Of a stretch of DNA of 64,000 nt, positions 1 through 8,291 are shown piece by piece. The position numbers were made by a program, and so were the translations under genes. Each line of letters begins with the position of its first letter. Position 1 is the first letter of the stretch. The notes below the pieces were generated by a model, which had not been told where the DNA came from, did no database searches, and saw only the letters and a program-made list of their open reading frames with translations. This DNA is from Streptomyces thermolilacinus SPC6 (GTDB lineage Bacteria; Actinomycetota; Actinomycetes; Streptomycetales; Streptomycetaceae), in NCBI RefSeq assembly GCF_000478605.2, contig NZ_ASHX02000001.1:3821895-3885894 (forward strand), written 5' to 3'.

Positions 1-54
1 ACGTTGGCTGAGTTCCACCGCCGCATCCTAGGCCCGCCTCACGACGGGCCGTGA
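1..54 (+). CDS. 3' end of an unidentified gene (partial)
   Basis: An open frame enters the window at base 1 and stops at TGA 52-54. It encodes the last 17 residues, ending LGPPHDGP, of a protein whose body lies outside. The composition is compatible with a real C-terminus, but it is too short to assign. It would overlap, tail to tail, the end of the small minus-strand gene at 39-227. Confidence 0.3.
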   Translation, partial: TLAEFHRRILGPPHDGP

Positions 55-227
55 GCCGCCCGCTCGGCCGTCCGGCAGCGGGGGCGGGCGCAGGGCGGCC
101 AGACGGAGGTGTGGAGGGGCGGCAGCTTGTCGCGGCTGTGGACGACGGTACGGTCCCCCCAGGTCCGCCCCCCGTCCGGCGAGACGCGCAGCGTGAGTAC
201 GGGGCGGCTTTTCTCCCGCCCGCTCAC
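39..227 (-). CDS. 62-aa conserved small protein, translationally coupled
   Basis: This small gene starts at GTG 227 and its start overlaps the stop of the upstream 65-aa gene as GTGA, so the two are probably translationally coupled. The product has the motifs DGGRTWG, TVVHSRDKLPPLHTS and WPPCARPRC, with a Cys pair near the C-terminus. The family is not one I can name. The strongest support that it is real is a second copy inside this window: residues 8-52 match the last part of the XRE-type regulator at 14433-15404 with about 40 of 45 residues identical. That points to a family normally encoded beside such regulators. The function is unknown. Confidence 0.6.
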   Translation of the reverse strand: MSGREKSRPVLTLRVSPDGGRTWGDRTVVHSRDKLPPLHTSVWPPCARPRCRTAERAAHGPS

Positions 228-421
228 GGGTGCGCCTCCGCGTGCCGCCGCAGCAGGACGTTGCAGTCGGAGACGGCCGACAGGTCTCCCTGGTCCCGCG
301 CCCCGCCCCGTAAGAGGGCCAAGGCGGCGCAGTCGGCGCACCCGTCGACAGGCGCCGGCCACCGCTGGGGCAGCGGGAGGTCCGCCATCACCGCCGAGTG
401 GCTCCACGTCTCGTCGTTCAT
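224..421 (-). CDS. 65-aa small protein upstream of the coupled gene
   Basis: The ATG at 421 is preceded by a good Shine-Dalgarno sequence (GAGGAG about 4 nt upstream on the minus strand). The product contains a CADCAAL motif, DLSAVSDCNVLLRRH and several histidines. The Cys-x-x-Cys and later Cys/His residues could bind a metal, but this is inference. It is divergent from the XRE-type regulator at 561 and forms a two-gene unit with the 62-aa gene. Small partner genes beside XRE regulators are typical in Streptomyces. I do not recognise the family. Confidence 0.55.
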   Translation of the reverse strand: MNDETWSHSAVMADLPLPQRWPAPVDGCADCAALALLRGGARDQGDLSAVSDCNVLLRRHAEAHP

Positions 422-560
422 CTCGCTCCTCGGTCGTCGGATTCCGTGCCTTTACGTTCGGTCGGCCACCGGCTGCGCAGTAGGGGCATCGGTAGGGGCA
501 AGTGGTGTCCTGCCGCGTCAACTCCCCGTCCGGGCAGGGGGACGGGGGCATGATGGGCTC

Positions 561-1666
561 ATGGCCATCGGGGAGTTGATCAGGGACCTGCGGAAGGCTC
601 GTGGCTGGTCCCAAGGGCGGCTGCTTCGGAGATCAACGCAAAGTTCGGGACCAACCTCGACCGGGAGTATGTGAGCCGCTGGGAACGTTGCAAGGTGTCA
701 CCCGGGCCCTGCTACCTCCGTTGTCTGTCGGCCGTCCTCGACGTGCCGCTAGCCGTGCTTGAGGGTGAAGTGAAGCGCCGTACGTTCATCAACGATGTCG
801 CCGCAGCCGCCATAGCCCCCGTCGTGGCGTCCGACCTGCTCAGCGCGGGGTTCACGGCGCGGCTCGGCAAGGGGCCGACCCCGGACGACTGGGAGGCGAA
901 GCTCGCCACGTACGGGACCGAGTACATGAGCCTCGGCGCCGCCGACATCCAGCGCCGGGTGGCGGGCGAGCTCGTGGTGGTGCAGCAGCAGCCGGACAGC
1001 CCCCGGCTGTGGTCCGTCGCCGCCCGGCTCATGACCCTGTACGCCAAGACGTTCCCCGGCTCCGACGGCTCCAGGGCGGTCAACTGGTACCGCATGGCCG
1101 CCCGTGCCGCCGACGAGTCCGGGGACGCCGACGCCCGGGTGTGGGTCCGGGGCCGGGCCGCCATCGCGCTCGGGTACGAGGGCGCGGCCCTCGGCGTCGC
1201 CGACATGCTGGCCGACCAGGCCATGGCCATCAGCGACCGGCCGTCGCTCGGCCTGCTGAACGCCGTCTTCGGCAAGGCGCACGCCGCCGCGCTGCGGGGC
1301 GACACGGACACGGCGCGGCGGCTCATGGACGAGGGGCGCCGCCTGTTCGACAAGGCGGGTTCGTACGAGCAGACCAGCGACTACGCCGTGCCGTGGTGGC
1401 GACTGAACGTCTTCGTCTCCCTGCTCGCCGCCCGCCTCGGTGACGAGGCCACGGCGGTCGCCGCCCAGGACGCGGCCCGCCGCGAACTCCCGGCGGAACT
1501 GCCCCGGTTCGCCACGCACCTGGACCTGCACTGCGGCCTCATGCTCGCCCGCTCCGGGGACGTGCCCGCGGGAGTGGCCCAGGCCCGCGCCGCCCTCGAC
1601 GCCCTGCCCCCGGACAAGCACTCCCTGACCCTGCGGCTGCTGATGGCCGAGGTGGAGCGGGCCTGA
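561..1666 (+). pseudogene. XRE-type transcriptional regulator interrupted by a frameshift
   Basis: Translation from ATG 561 gives a normal helix-turn-helix beginning (MAIGELIRDLRKARGWSQ). The frame then fails after base 623 and ends in junk at TGA 671-673. One frame over, the reading resumes at GAG 629 as EINAKFGTNLDREYVSRWER and continues to TGA 1666 with a TPR-like all-alpha body that includes a VKRRTFI stretch. One base appears to be missing at about 621-625, where CTG-GCT-TCG would be expected. Reconstructed, the protein would be about 368 aa, close to the size of this Streptomyces regulator family. It may be a true frameshift, a sequencing error or recoding. Translation could also restart at GTG 671, giving a 331-aa protein without an intact DNA-binding head. 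Confidence 0.75.
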
Positions 1667-1913
1667 GCCGCGGACACGTACTTCTGCCGGGACGTCCCCC
1701 ATCTGGAGTATCGTACTGATGGCGGAGTGTTACCGCTCCGGCACACGTAGGTGATCTCGCTCGCGGGGAATGGCTGTTCTCGCGCGGCCGGCACTAGAGG
1801 AGCGCAATCTCCCGTGGTAGACGTTCGTTCCCGCTTCGCTTTCGTGCGGGATGCAGCCCTGCGCCCGCGCCGGGGCTGCGCGGTCGCCGCCCGCGAGCGG
1901 GGGTGGTAGCCGC

Positions 1914-2186
1914 ATGGTAGGGAGCGAGCTCAACCCCTCCGACCATCCGAAGAAGGAGGTCCGCCGCGCTCTGGAGCGATGGACGGACGAGGGTTGGACA
2001 TTACGCAAAGAGGGGCATTGGGGCCGGTTGTACTGCCCGTGTGAGGCGCGGTGCACCACCATCCCCATCTCCGGGTCGCCTCAGAACGAGGGGGCTCACA
2101 TACGCCGGATCAACCGGTTGGCGTCTCGCTGCCCCCTTCCGTCGGACGCCGCGAACCGCAGCCTGACGGGACGGCCGCGCGCCTAG
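1914..2186 (+). CDS. 90-aa HicA-like small protein (possible toxin), contains TTA codon
   Basis: ATG 1914 is preceded by a purine-rich GGGGGTGG about 8 nt upstream. The product has the layout of the small actinobacterial proteins that resemble HicA mRNA interferases: PKKEVRRALE, then GWTLRKEGHWGRLYC with a His where HicA has its catalytic His, then a SGSPQNEGAHIRRI stretch. Two Cys pairs are present (CPCEARC). Leu in GWTL is encoded by TTA at 2001-2003, which in Streptomyces makes translation depend on the bldA tRNA; I saw no other TTA codon in the recognised genes. It lies just upstream of a helix-turn-helix protein gene. A toxin role is inference from fold-like similarity and context. Confidence 0.65.
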   Translation: MVGSELNPSDHPKKEVRRALERWTDEGWTLRKEGHWGRLYCPCEARCTTIPISGSPQNEGAHIRRINRLASRCPLPSDAANRSLTGRPRA

Positions 2187-2222
2187 CCGCTGGAACATTT
2201 GTCCACATTTCGCGCCGTTCGT

Positions 2223-2244
2223 CCTGTTGACGAATGTCAACAGG
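2223..2244. promoter_or_regulatory. Perfect inverted repeat, likely operator
   Basis: Two 9-bp arms, CCTGTTGAC and GTCAACAGG, are perfectly complementary around a GAAT spacer. The site lies 35 bp before ATG 2279 of a helix-turn-helix gene, in the only gap of this two-gene module, and contains a TTGACG that could serve as a -35 element. An autoregulatory operator is the simplest reading. A short hairpin in the RNA is the alternative. Confidence 0.6.
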
Positions 2245-2278
2245 TCTGCGACTGTGGCGAAGGACTAGGGGGCCAACC

Positions 2279-3199
2279 ATGGACTACGACTTCACCTTTG
2301 TCGTCTCCGGCGTGGACGTGGATGACCAAGCCGCCGTCGAAGCCTTGCTGGAGAACTGCGACGCATTGTTGGCCCGAGCCGGCGGCGTGGACATGCTCAG
2401 CATCACCGGCTCCGGCGCCTCGGCTCTCGAAGCGGCATTGAACGCCGTGTCCTCCGCCCGCGCGGTCGTCCCGCGACTGAAGGTGTGCCGACTGGACCGC
2501 GACCTGGTCGGTGTCCACGAGATCGCCGAGCGGACGGGGCGCACGCGCCAGAATGTCAGCCAGTGGATCGCCGGAGCCCGCAAGGGGCAGGGGGCGCCGT
2601 TCCCCGCCGCCGAGGGAACCGTCGGCAGGTCCCAGGCCTGGCTGTGGAGCGAGGTCAACCAGTGGCTGGCCGGGCATGGTCTCGACGACGGGGTCGCGTA
2701 CCCCACGCGTGCCGAGATGGCGGAGATCGATGTCGCCCTCGCCAACGCGGTCACCCTGCACTTCACCGCCGCTGACACGCCCGGCTTCGAGGCGGGGCGC
2801 GACAGGGTGGTCCAGGAGCTCGAGAGCAAGCACCTCTCGGGGTTCATGAAGTATCTGGCTGGCCTCGATCGCACTACCGGCGTGCGAGGAGGCCACGTGC
2901 TGCTGGTCGCCGACGCGGCGGAACCGGCTCGCGGAGTGATGGAGTGCGTTTCCAGCTTCGACCATGACGTCATCCTGGTGACGGCGACGGACCAGTTCAC
3001 GGCCACTGTGCTCTCCACCCGCGCTCCACTGGGGCCGACAGCGGTCATCACCGTGCCCCGGGAGGCAACGGTCGGCGACTGGCTGAGCCTGGTGCAGGAC
3101 AACCCGCAAGCGGCGTTCGCCCCGGAGGGCCCGGAAGGTGCGGAGGCGGCCGCGAAGGAAGTGCCCACGATCCGGCGCCGCCTCGCCATCGCCGCATAG
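2279..3199 (+). CDS. Helix-turn-helix protein with extra C-terminal domain
   Basis: ATG 2279 has an AGGGGG ribosome-binding site 6 nt upstream (2267-2272). The 306-aa product has three parts: residues 1-70 are a small alpha/beta region (DYDFTFVVSGVDVDD); residues 74-133 are a winged or AlpA-like helix-turn-helix (VHEIAERTGRTRQNVSQWI, then a WLWSEVNQWL recognition tail); residues 140-306 are an additional domain that I do not recognise, with a hydrophobic VLLVADAAEP segment and an acidic Ala/Glu-rich linker. As I recall, shorter relatives of about 160 aa are often found beside HicA-like small genes. It probably represses the module through the palindrome at 2223-2244. The extra domain is the unusual part. 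Confidence 0.7.
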   Translation: MDYDFTFVVSGVDVDDQAAVEALLENCDALLARAGGVDMLSITGSGASALEAALNAVSSARAVVPRLKVCRLDRDLVGVHEIAERTGRTRQNVSQWIAGARKGQGAPFPAAEGTVGRSQAWLWSEVNQWLAGHGLDDGVAYPTRAEMAEIDVALANAVTLHFTAADTPGFEAGRDRVVQELESKHLSGFMKYLAGLDRTTGVRGGHVLLVADAAEPARGVMECVSSFDHDVILVTATDQFTATVLSTRAPLGPTAVITVPREATVGDWLSLVQDNPQAAFAPEGPEGAEAAAKEVPTIRRRLAIAA

Positions 3200-3289
3200 G
3201 CGTCACGGAGTCGGCGGCTTGGCGCCCGCCCGGGGGGATGTCGGGCGGGATCGAGGTCCGCAGCCGCGCGCCGAGCCGGGCTTCGGCGG

Positions 3290-4240
3290 GTGGGGTGGCA
3301 GGTTGGGGTGGTGATCGTCGGGACGCTCGCCCTGGTTCTGGGGCTCCTCGCCGGCGGCGGTGCCGCCCCTCCCGTCACCGATGTCGTCGTGACCGAGCAG
3401 GCTTCCCGGCGGGTCGTCGTGTACGACGGGGCGCGGCTTGTGTGGGGGGCGCCCGGTGAGCGGTGGGCGTTCTCGCCGGTCGGTGACGCCCGGTACGCCG
3501 ATCTCGTGCCCGAGCGGAGCTGGGTCCACCCAGACGAGGCCAAGGTGCGGCGGTGGCGGGGCCGTACGTACCTGCTCACCACCGCCTCGTACGGGTTCGC
3601 CGCCGTCGTCGCCCATCCGTCCGGTGACCGTTACTGGGGCGCCGCCCTCGCCCCCGGCACGATCCGGGTCAACCCGCACAGCGCCGAACTGCTGCCCGAC
3701 GGCTCCGTCGTGGTCGCCGGAAGCACCGGGGACCTGGTCCGGCGGTACGAGCCGCCGCCCGGCCGCCGGTACGCCGACTTCCGGCTCGACGACGCCCACG
3801 GGCTCCAGTGGGACCAGCGGCTGGGCCTGCTGTGGGCGCTCGGGCGGGACCGGCTGGTGGCCCTGCGGCCGTACGGGACCGGCCTGCGCCTCCTGTACGA
3901 CGTGCCGCTGCCCAGCCGGGGCGGCCACGACCTCGGCCAGGTCGCCCGGAACCCGGACCGGCTGTGGGTCACCACCAACACGGCCGTCTACCAGTACGTC
4001 AAGAGCCGCCGCGTCTTCGTGCGGGACCCCAGGGTCAGTCGCCCCCTCGTGAAGGCCGTCGGCGACGACCCCCTCACCGGCCGGGTCCTGTCCACCGCTC
4101 CCGAACCCGGCCTCGCCGAGCCCTGGTGGACGACCACCGTCGCCCTGCACCACCCCACCGGGGCCTACCGCCTGCCCGGCGGCGGCATCTACAAGGCCCG
4201 CTGGTGGAGCCTTCCTCCGCACCCGCCGTACGTCCCCTGA
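3290..4240 (+). CDS. Secreted beta-propeller-like protein, DUF6528-type
   Basis: The frame opens at GTG 3290 (GTG 3311 is equally possible). It begins with a hydrophobic export segment (GVVIVGTLALVLGLLAGGG, residues 5-23). The mature part has repeated strand-rich blocks (TDVVVTEQASRRVVVYD, LLPDGSVVVAGSTG, DLGQVARNPDRLWVTT) typical of a six- or seven-bladed propeller. I associate it with the DUF6528 proteins of actinobacteria, from memory. No catalytic signature is visible, so it could bind a sugar or surface ligand. It is monocistronic, between the regulator module and a gene-poor gap. Confidence 0.65.
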   Translation: MGWQVGVVIVGTLALVLGLLAGGGAAPPVTDVVVTEQASRRVVVYDGARLVWGAPGERWAFSPVGDARYADLVPERSWVHPDEAKVRRWRGRTYLLTTASYGFAAVVAHPSGDRYWGAALAPGTIRVNPHSAELLPDGSVVVAGSTGDLVRRYEPPPGRRYADFRLDDAHGLQWDQRLGLLWALGRDRLVALRPYGTGLRLLYDVPLPSRGGHDLGQVARNPDRLWVTTNTAVYQYVKSRRVFVRDPRVSRPLVKAVGDDPLTGRVLSTAPEPGLAEPWWTTTVALHHPTGAYRLPGGGIYKARWWSLPPHPPYVP

Positions 4241-4796
4241 CACGGGCGCCCGCACCGCGCGAGCCCATGCCGCACCGTCATGTGTGACGAGGCTCACGAT
4301 CGCGTTCTTCGAGTGTCGTTCATGTCGTTCATTTCCTCCTTGCCTTCGCGTGTATCGGCTGGTGAAGTGATCCCCTTGGAACGTCGCAGGGGGTCGGAGT
4401 CCGGCCGGTCGGTCCGGTGCGCCACACCGACCTGATCCGCCGTCAACTCCGTGTCGCCGCCAGGGGGGAGGGCGTACATGTGGGGCTGCCGCTTAGCCGT
4501 TCTTGCTGTTGACGGGTGCGCCCCGGTCGGCCGTCGCTGCGCCAACGGGGCTACGAGCAACCACAGTTGGACGCGTTGCGTCGGCGGACGGCCCCTGTCC
4601 TCTGGTGGGCGGTTGCGGAGTCGCACTCCAACGTGCTGCCGACGTCCGGCACTTGCGCCCGGCCGCCCTCTCCCGTACAGCCCCCGCGGCGCACCCGATC
4701 CCGCCTCTGCCGCGCCCGGCGCCCGCCGCCCCACGCCCGTGCCGCATCGCCGTCGTGCTTGCCGAATCCCTCGTCTCCGTAACGAAAGGAAAGGTC
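4241..4796. other. 556-bp gap with one SD-led mini-ORF
   Basis: No convincing full gene lies here. The last 15 bp carry the ribosome-binding site of the ALF-repeat gene. On the minus strand an AAGGAGG immediately precedes a 12-codon frame (4294-4332). Open frames on the plus strand have no coding-like composition. The promoter of the large downstream gene must be here, but I could not identify it. Confidence 0.4.
4294..4332 (-). CDS. Possible 12-codon mini-ORF with strong Shine-Dalgarno
   Basis: Reading down from 4332, an AAGGAGG followed by two A residues leads into ATG and the peptide MNDMNDTRRTRS before TGA. The spacing to the first ATG is short, but the second ATG (codon 4) is well spaced. 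It could be a leader peptide, the start of a gene whose body was lost, or chance. A longer in-frame reading from ATG 4479 (61 codons) has no ribosome-binding site. Confidence 0.2.
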   Translation of the reverse strand: MNDMNDTRRTRS

Positions 4797-7700
4797 ATGC
4801 CACCCACCCTGTGGAGCAGACGACGCCTCCTCACCACGCTGACCGCCATGACCGCCGCCCCCGCGCTGCCCGGCGTGCTCACCCTCGCCGCCGCACCCGC
4901 GTACGCGACGGACACCAGCGGCATACCCGACCGGCTTCCGGCCACCGAGCGGGCGCGGGCCGTGTGGGCCTACCGCACCGGCGGCCGTGCCGTACGCCAG
5001 GCCGCCGCCGAGGCGCTGGCCGGGGGCGCGGCCCAGATCACGGCCTTCCTGAACGGCGGGCTCGCCGCCGCCCAGGCCGAGGACAACCGTTTCGCCGTGT
5101 TCCAGGGCCTCGCCTGGGCCGGCAGGTCCGTCCAGGCGGCCGGGCAGGAGGCACTGGCCGCCGGTGACGAGGCGATCGCCGCGTACCTGAAGGACGGCTT
5201 CCGGACGCCGCTCAAGACCGATCTGCGGGTCGAGGTCTTCCGCGTCATGAACAGCGGCGGCAGGGCCGTACGCCGGGAGGCCTCCGCCGCTCTGACGACG
5301 GACACCCGCGAGGCACTGGAGACGTTCCTCAACGAGACGCGGTTCACCGCCCAGGACGAGGACGAGCGGGTCGAGATCTTCAGCGTCCTCGCCTCCGCGT
5401 CCCCCGAGGTGAAGAAGTACGCCGAACGGGCGCTCGCCGACGGGTCCCCGAAGGCCATCCACTGGTTCCTCACCACCGGCCAGCACATCGCCCGCGCCCG
5501 TGACGAGGAAACCGCCACGATCGAGCAGCTCGTGGCGATCGTGGAGCGCGAGGGCAAGCAGGCCAAGCTCAAGACGGACAAGGCCGTCGCCGCCTCCAAC
5601 CAGGCCAAGGAGGCAGCGGCCAAGGCGAAGGAGGCCGCCCTCACGGCCGCCGCCGAGGCGCAGGCCGCGCAGAACGACGTCCGCAAGTCGGCGAAGGCCG
5701 CCGACAAGGCCGCCGACGCCGCGCGCGGCGCCGCCAGCGCGGCACAGACCGCGATCAGCGCCTCCCGGGCCGCCCAGTCCGCCTCGCAGCGGGCAGCGCG
5801 GGCCGCGCAGGCCGCCGCCGCGGCCGCCGCGCAGGCGGGCCGGGCCGCGTCCCGCGCCTACCACGCGGCCATCGCCGCGTCCGCCGACGCCAGCAAGGCG
5901 TCCGCCGCGCGCCAGGCCGCCGAAGGCGCCCGCAACGCCGCCGCCAAGGCCCGTACCGCCGCGGCCGCCGCCCAGCAGGCGTCCCTCGCCTCCTCGCAGG
6001 CGTCCGCCGCCGGTGCCGCGGCCGCGTCCGCCGCGGGCAACGCCGCCGCGGCCGCCAACGCCTCCGCCGACGCCGCCGCGGCCGCCGGTGCCGCCACCGA
6101 CCAGGCGCGCCGGGCCCGCGAGGCGGCCGCCGAGGCCAACGCGCAGGCCGCCCGCGCCAGCAGCGCCGCCGCCCTGTCCCAGCGCCTCGCGGGCGCTTCC
6201 GCCGCCGCGGCGGCCGAGGCGCACCGGGCGGCCAACTCCGCCGCCGACCACGCCGACAAGGCGGCCGCGGCGGCCGAGGAAGCCGCGCGGTACGCCGGGC
6301 AGGCCATCGAGTACGCCAAGCGGTCCACCGCGTACGCCGACGCGGCCTACCAGGCGGCCACCACCGCCGCCGACGCGGTCAAGAAGGCGCAGGAGGTCGA
6401 GGCGGCGGCCCGCGCGGCCGAGGCCGAACGGATCCAGCAGGACACCGAGATCGGCATCGTCGCGGCCCGGCTCAAGGCCGCGCAGGAGAAGGCGGCCCTG
6501 GAGCGGCTCTCCCGGCAGCGCACCCAGAGCGAGCAGACCTCGCAGGAGATCACCGCCCTCGTCGAGCAGGCCCAGAGCGCCCTGGCCGCCGGGGACGACG
6601 CCCGGGCCGTGGAGCTGGGCCGCAAGGCGGCCGTCATGCTCCTGGACAGCCACGGCACCTGGACCCGCGAGGCGGCCGAGTTCGCCCTCGCGGGCGGCGA
6701 CTACGAGATCCTCAACTGGATCGACGCCGACCGGCTCGCCGCGCAGCAGCAGGACGACCGGGAGACCGTTCTCGCCGTCGCCCAGGTCGCCGCCCCGGAC
6801 GTCGCGGCGGCCGCGCAGAGCGCCCTGGAGAGCCAGGACACCGGCGCGGCGAGCCGCTTCCTCGCGCAGGGCATGACGGAGGCGGCGGCCACCGAGAACC
6901 GGGTCACCATCTTCAAGATCCTGAGCCAGGACCCCGGCCCGGCGGTCAAGGCCAAGGCCCAGGCCGCGCTCGACGACGGCAGCCCCGAGGCGCTGTTCCG
7001 CTTCCTGAGCACGGAGTACGCCGAGGCGGTCAAGGAAGACGACAACGTCGAGATCTTCCGCATCCTCAACACGGGCGGCGCCTACCTGAAGTCCGCGGCA
7101 CAGGTCGTGCTGGAGGGCTCCGCCCTGATGCGGCGCTCGTTCGTCGCGCACGACCAGTACAACGTGGCCCGCCTCGACCAGGACGCCGAGGCCCATGTCG
7201 CGGCGATCCGGGCCTCCATCGCCCACGCCGCCCGCGTCGCGCAGAAGGCGCTGGAGGACGCCGCGTACGCCCTCAAGGCGGCGGCGGAGGCCCGCAAGGC
7301 CGCCACCGAGGCGTCCAACTGGGCGGCCAAGGCGAAGGGTTACGCCGACGCCGCGGCGGCCGCCGCCACGGAGGCCCGGGACAACGCCGCCGCCGCCGAC
7401 GCGTGGGCCGCCAAGGCCGCGGCGTCCGCGACCCAGGCGAAGGAGGCGGCGGCCGTCGCCCGTACCGCCGCCCGGACCGCGAACTACTCCGCGAACCAGG
7501 CGTACGCCTCCGCGGGCCAGGCGCAGGCGTCGGCCCACTCGGCGGCGCAGTCCGCGGCGCAGGCCCGCGCCGCGGCGACGCAGGCGGGCCAGGACGCGCG
7601 GGCCGCCGCGGCGGCGGCGAGCGACGCGCACCGCATCGCGCAGCAGAAGCGGCAGCAGGAGATCGCCGCGGCGGCGGCCGAGGCGGCGCGCAAGGCCCGG

Positions 7701-8195
7701 GAGAACCAGCAGAACGGCACCAACCCGGCCGACACGCCCGACAGCGACAAGAACAAGGCCAAGGAGGACGCCGAGTTCCTCGGGCTGACCGCCGACCAGT
7801 GGACGACGTGGTCCGGCCGCATCAGCACCGTGGCCGGGACGATCTCGGCCGCCGCCGGTGGCGCGGCGCTGATCGCCGCGATGATCCCGGGCGGCCAGCC
7901 CGTCGCGGCGTTCCTCGGCGGCGTGTCGGTCATCGCGGGCGGCATCTCCGTGCTGGCCGGCGGCGTGAACGTCATCGCCACCGGGTTCTCGGCGGGCTGG
8001 GGCAGCGCCGACTTCAACAAGTCGCTGGGAACTTTCGCGGTGAGCGCGCTGTTCTTCGGTAAGGGGCGCGCGCTGAGCTGGGCGTCCAAGCGGGTCGAGG
8101 GGCTGAGCGGCATCGCCGACGAGGTCGGCACGAAGGTGTCCGGCTTCCTGGAGGACACCGCGACGGCGGCCATCGGATGGCTGAACTGGAGCTGA
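4797..8195 (+). CDS. Tat-exported ALF-repeat / coiled-coil giant protein
   Basis: ATG 4797 is preceded by GAAAGGAAAGG. The 1132-aa product begins with a twin-arginine signal (WSRRRLLTTL, cleavage near AYA-TD, residue 38). Residues about 40-240 and 604-780 carry short repeats of the ALF type (ALADGSPKAIHWFL, ALDDGSPEALFRFL), known from Streptomyces exported proteins. Residues about 244-581 and 798-971 are extremely Ala-rich heptad regions, predicted long coiled coils. A hydrophobic Gly/Ala segment (about 1011-1068, including AALIAAMIPGG) precedes a 65-residue tail ending IGWLNWS. In related actinobacterial proteins ALF and Ala-rich stalks carry polymorphic toxin domains. Here no nuclease or HINT domain is visible, so the tail may be membrane-active or a truncated effector. 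A membrane protein gene follows at 8292. Confidence 0.75.
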   Translation: MPPTLWSRRRLLTTLTAMTAAPALPGVLTLAAAPAYATDTSGIPDRLPATERARAVWAYRTGGRAVRQAAAEALAGGAAQITAFLNGGLAAAQAEDNRFAVFQGLAWAGRSVQAAGQEALAAGDEAIAAYLKDGFRTPLKTDLRVEVFRVMNSGGRAVRREASAALTTDTREALETFLNETRFTAQDEDERVEIFSVLASASPEVKKYAERALADGSPKAIHWFLTTGQHIARARDEETATIEQLVAIVEREGKQAKLKTDKAVAASNQAKEAAAKAKEAALTAAAEAQAAQNDVRKSAKAADKAADAARGAASAAQTAISASRAAQSASQRAARAAQAAAAAAAQAGRAASRAYHAAIAASADASKASAARQAAEGARNAAAKARTAAAAAQQASLASSQASAAGAAAASAAGNAAAAANASADAAAAAGAATDQARRAREAAAEANAQAARASSAAALSQRLAGASAAAAAEAHRAANSAADHADKAAAAAEEAARYAGQAIEYAKRSTAYADAAYQAATTAADAVKKAQEVEAAARAAEAERIQQDTEIGIVAARLKAAQEKAALERLSRQRTQSEQTSQEITALVEQAQSALAAGDDARAVELGRKAAVMLLDSHGTWTREAAEFALAGGDYEILNWIDADRLAAQQQDDRETVLAVAQVAAPDVAAAAQSALESQDTGAASRFLAQGMTEAAATENRVTIFKILSQDPGPAVKAKAQAALDDGSPEALFRFLSTEYAEAVKEDDNVEIFRILNTGGAYLKSAAQVVLEGSALMRRSFVAHDQYNVARLDQDAEAHVAAIRASIAHAARVAQKALEDAAYALKAAAEARKAATEASNWAAKAKGYADAAAAAATEARDNAAAADAWAAKAAASATQAKEAAAVARTAARTANYSANQAYASAGQAQASAHSAAQSAAQARAAATQAGQDARAAAAAASDAHRIAQQKRQQEIAAAAAEAARKARENQQNGTNPADTPDSDKNKAKEDAEFLGLTADQWTTWSGRISTVAGTISAAAGGAALIAAMIPGGQPVAAFLGGVSVIAGGISVLAGGVNVIATGFSAGWGSADFNKSLGTFAVSALFFGKGRALSWASKRVEGLSGIADEVGTKVSGFLEDTATAAIGWLNWS

Positions 8196-8291
8196 CCGGG
8201 CGGCGGTCCGGCCAGTGGTGAGAGACGGGTGGGCGGCGCCTCGCGGGTGCCGCCCACCCGGGCACGGTACGGAGGGCAGGGGGAGGACGGC

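Noticed and set aside
4551-7631. A 1026-codon open frame on the minus strand opposite the ALF-repeat gene
   Set aside because: It is antisense to a gene with a signal peptide, domain repeats and ribosome-binding site. Its composition (Gly/Arg/Val runs) is that of a GC-rich shadow frame.
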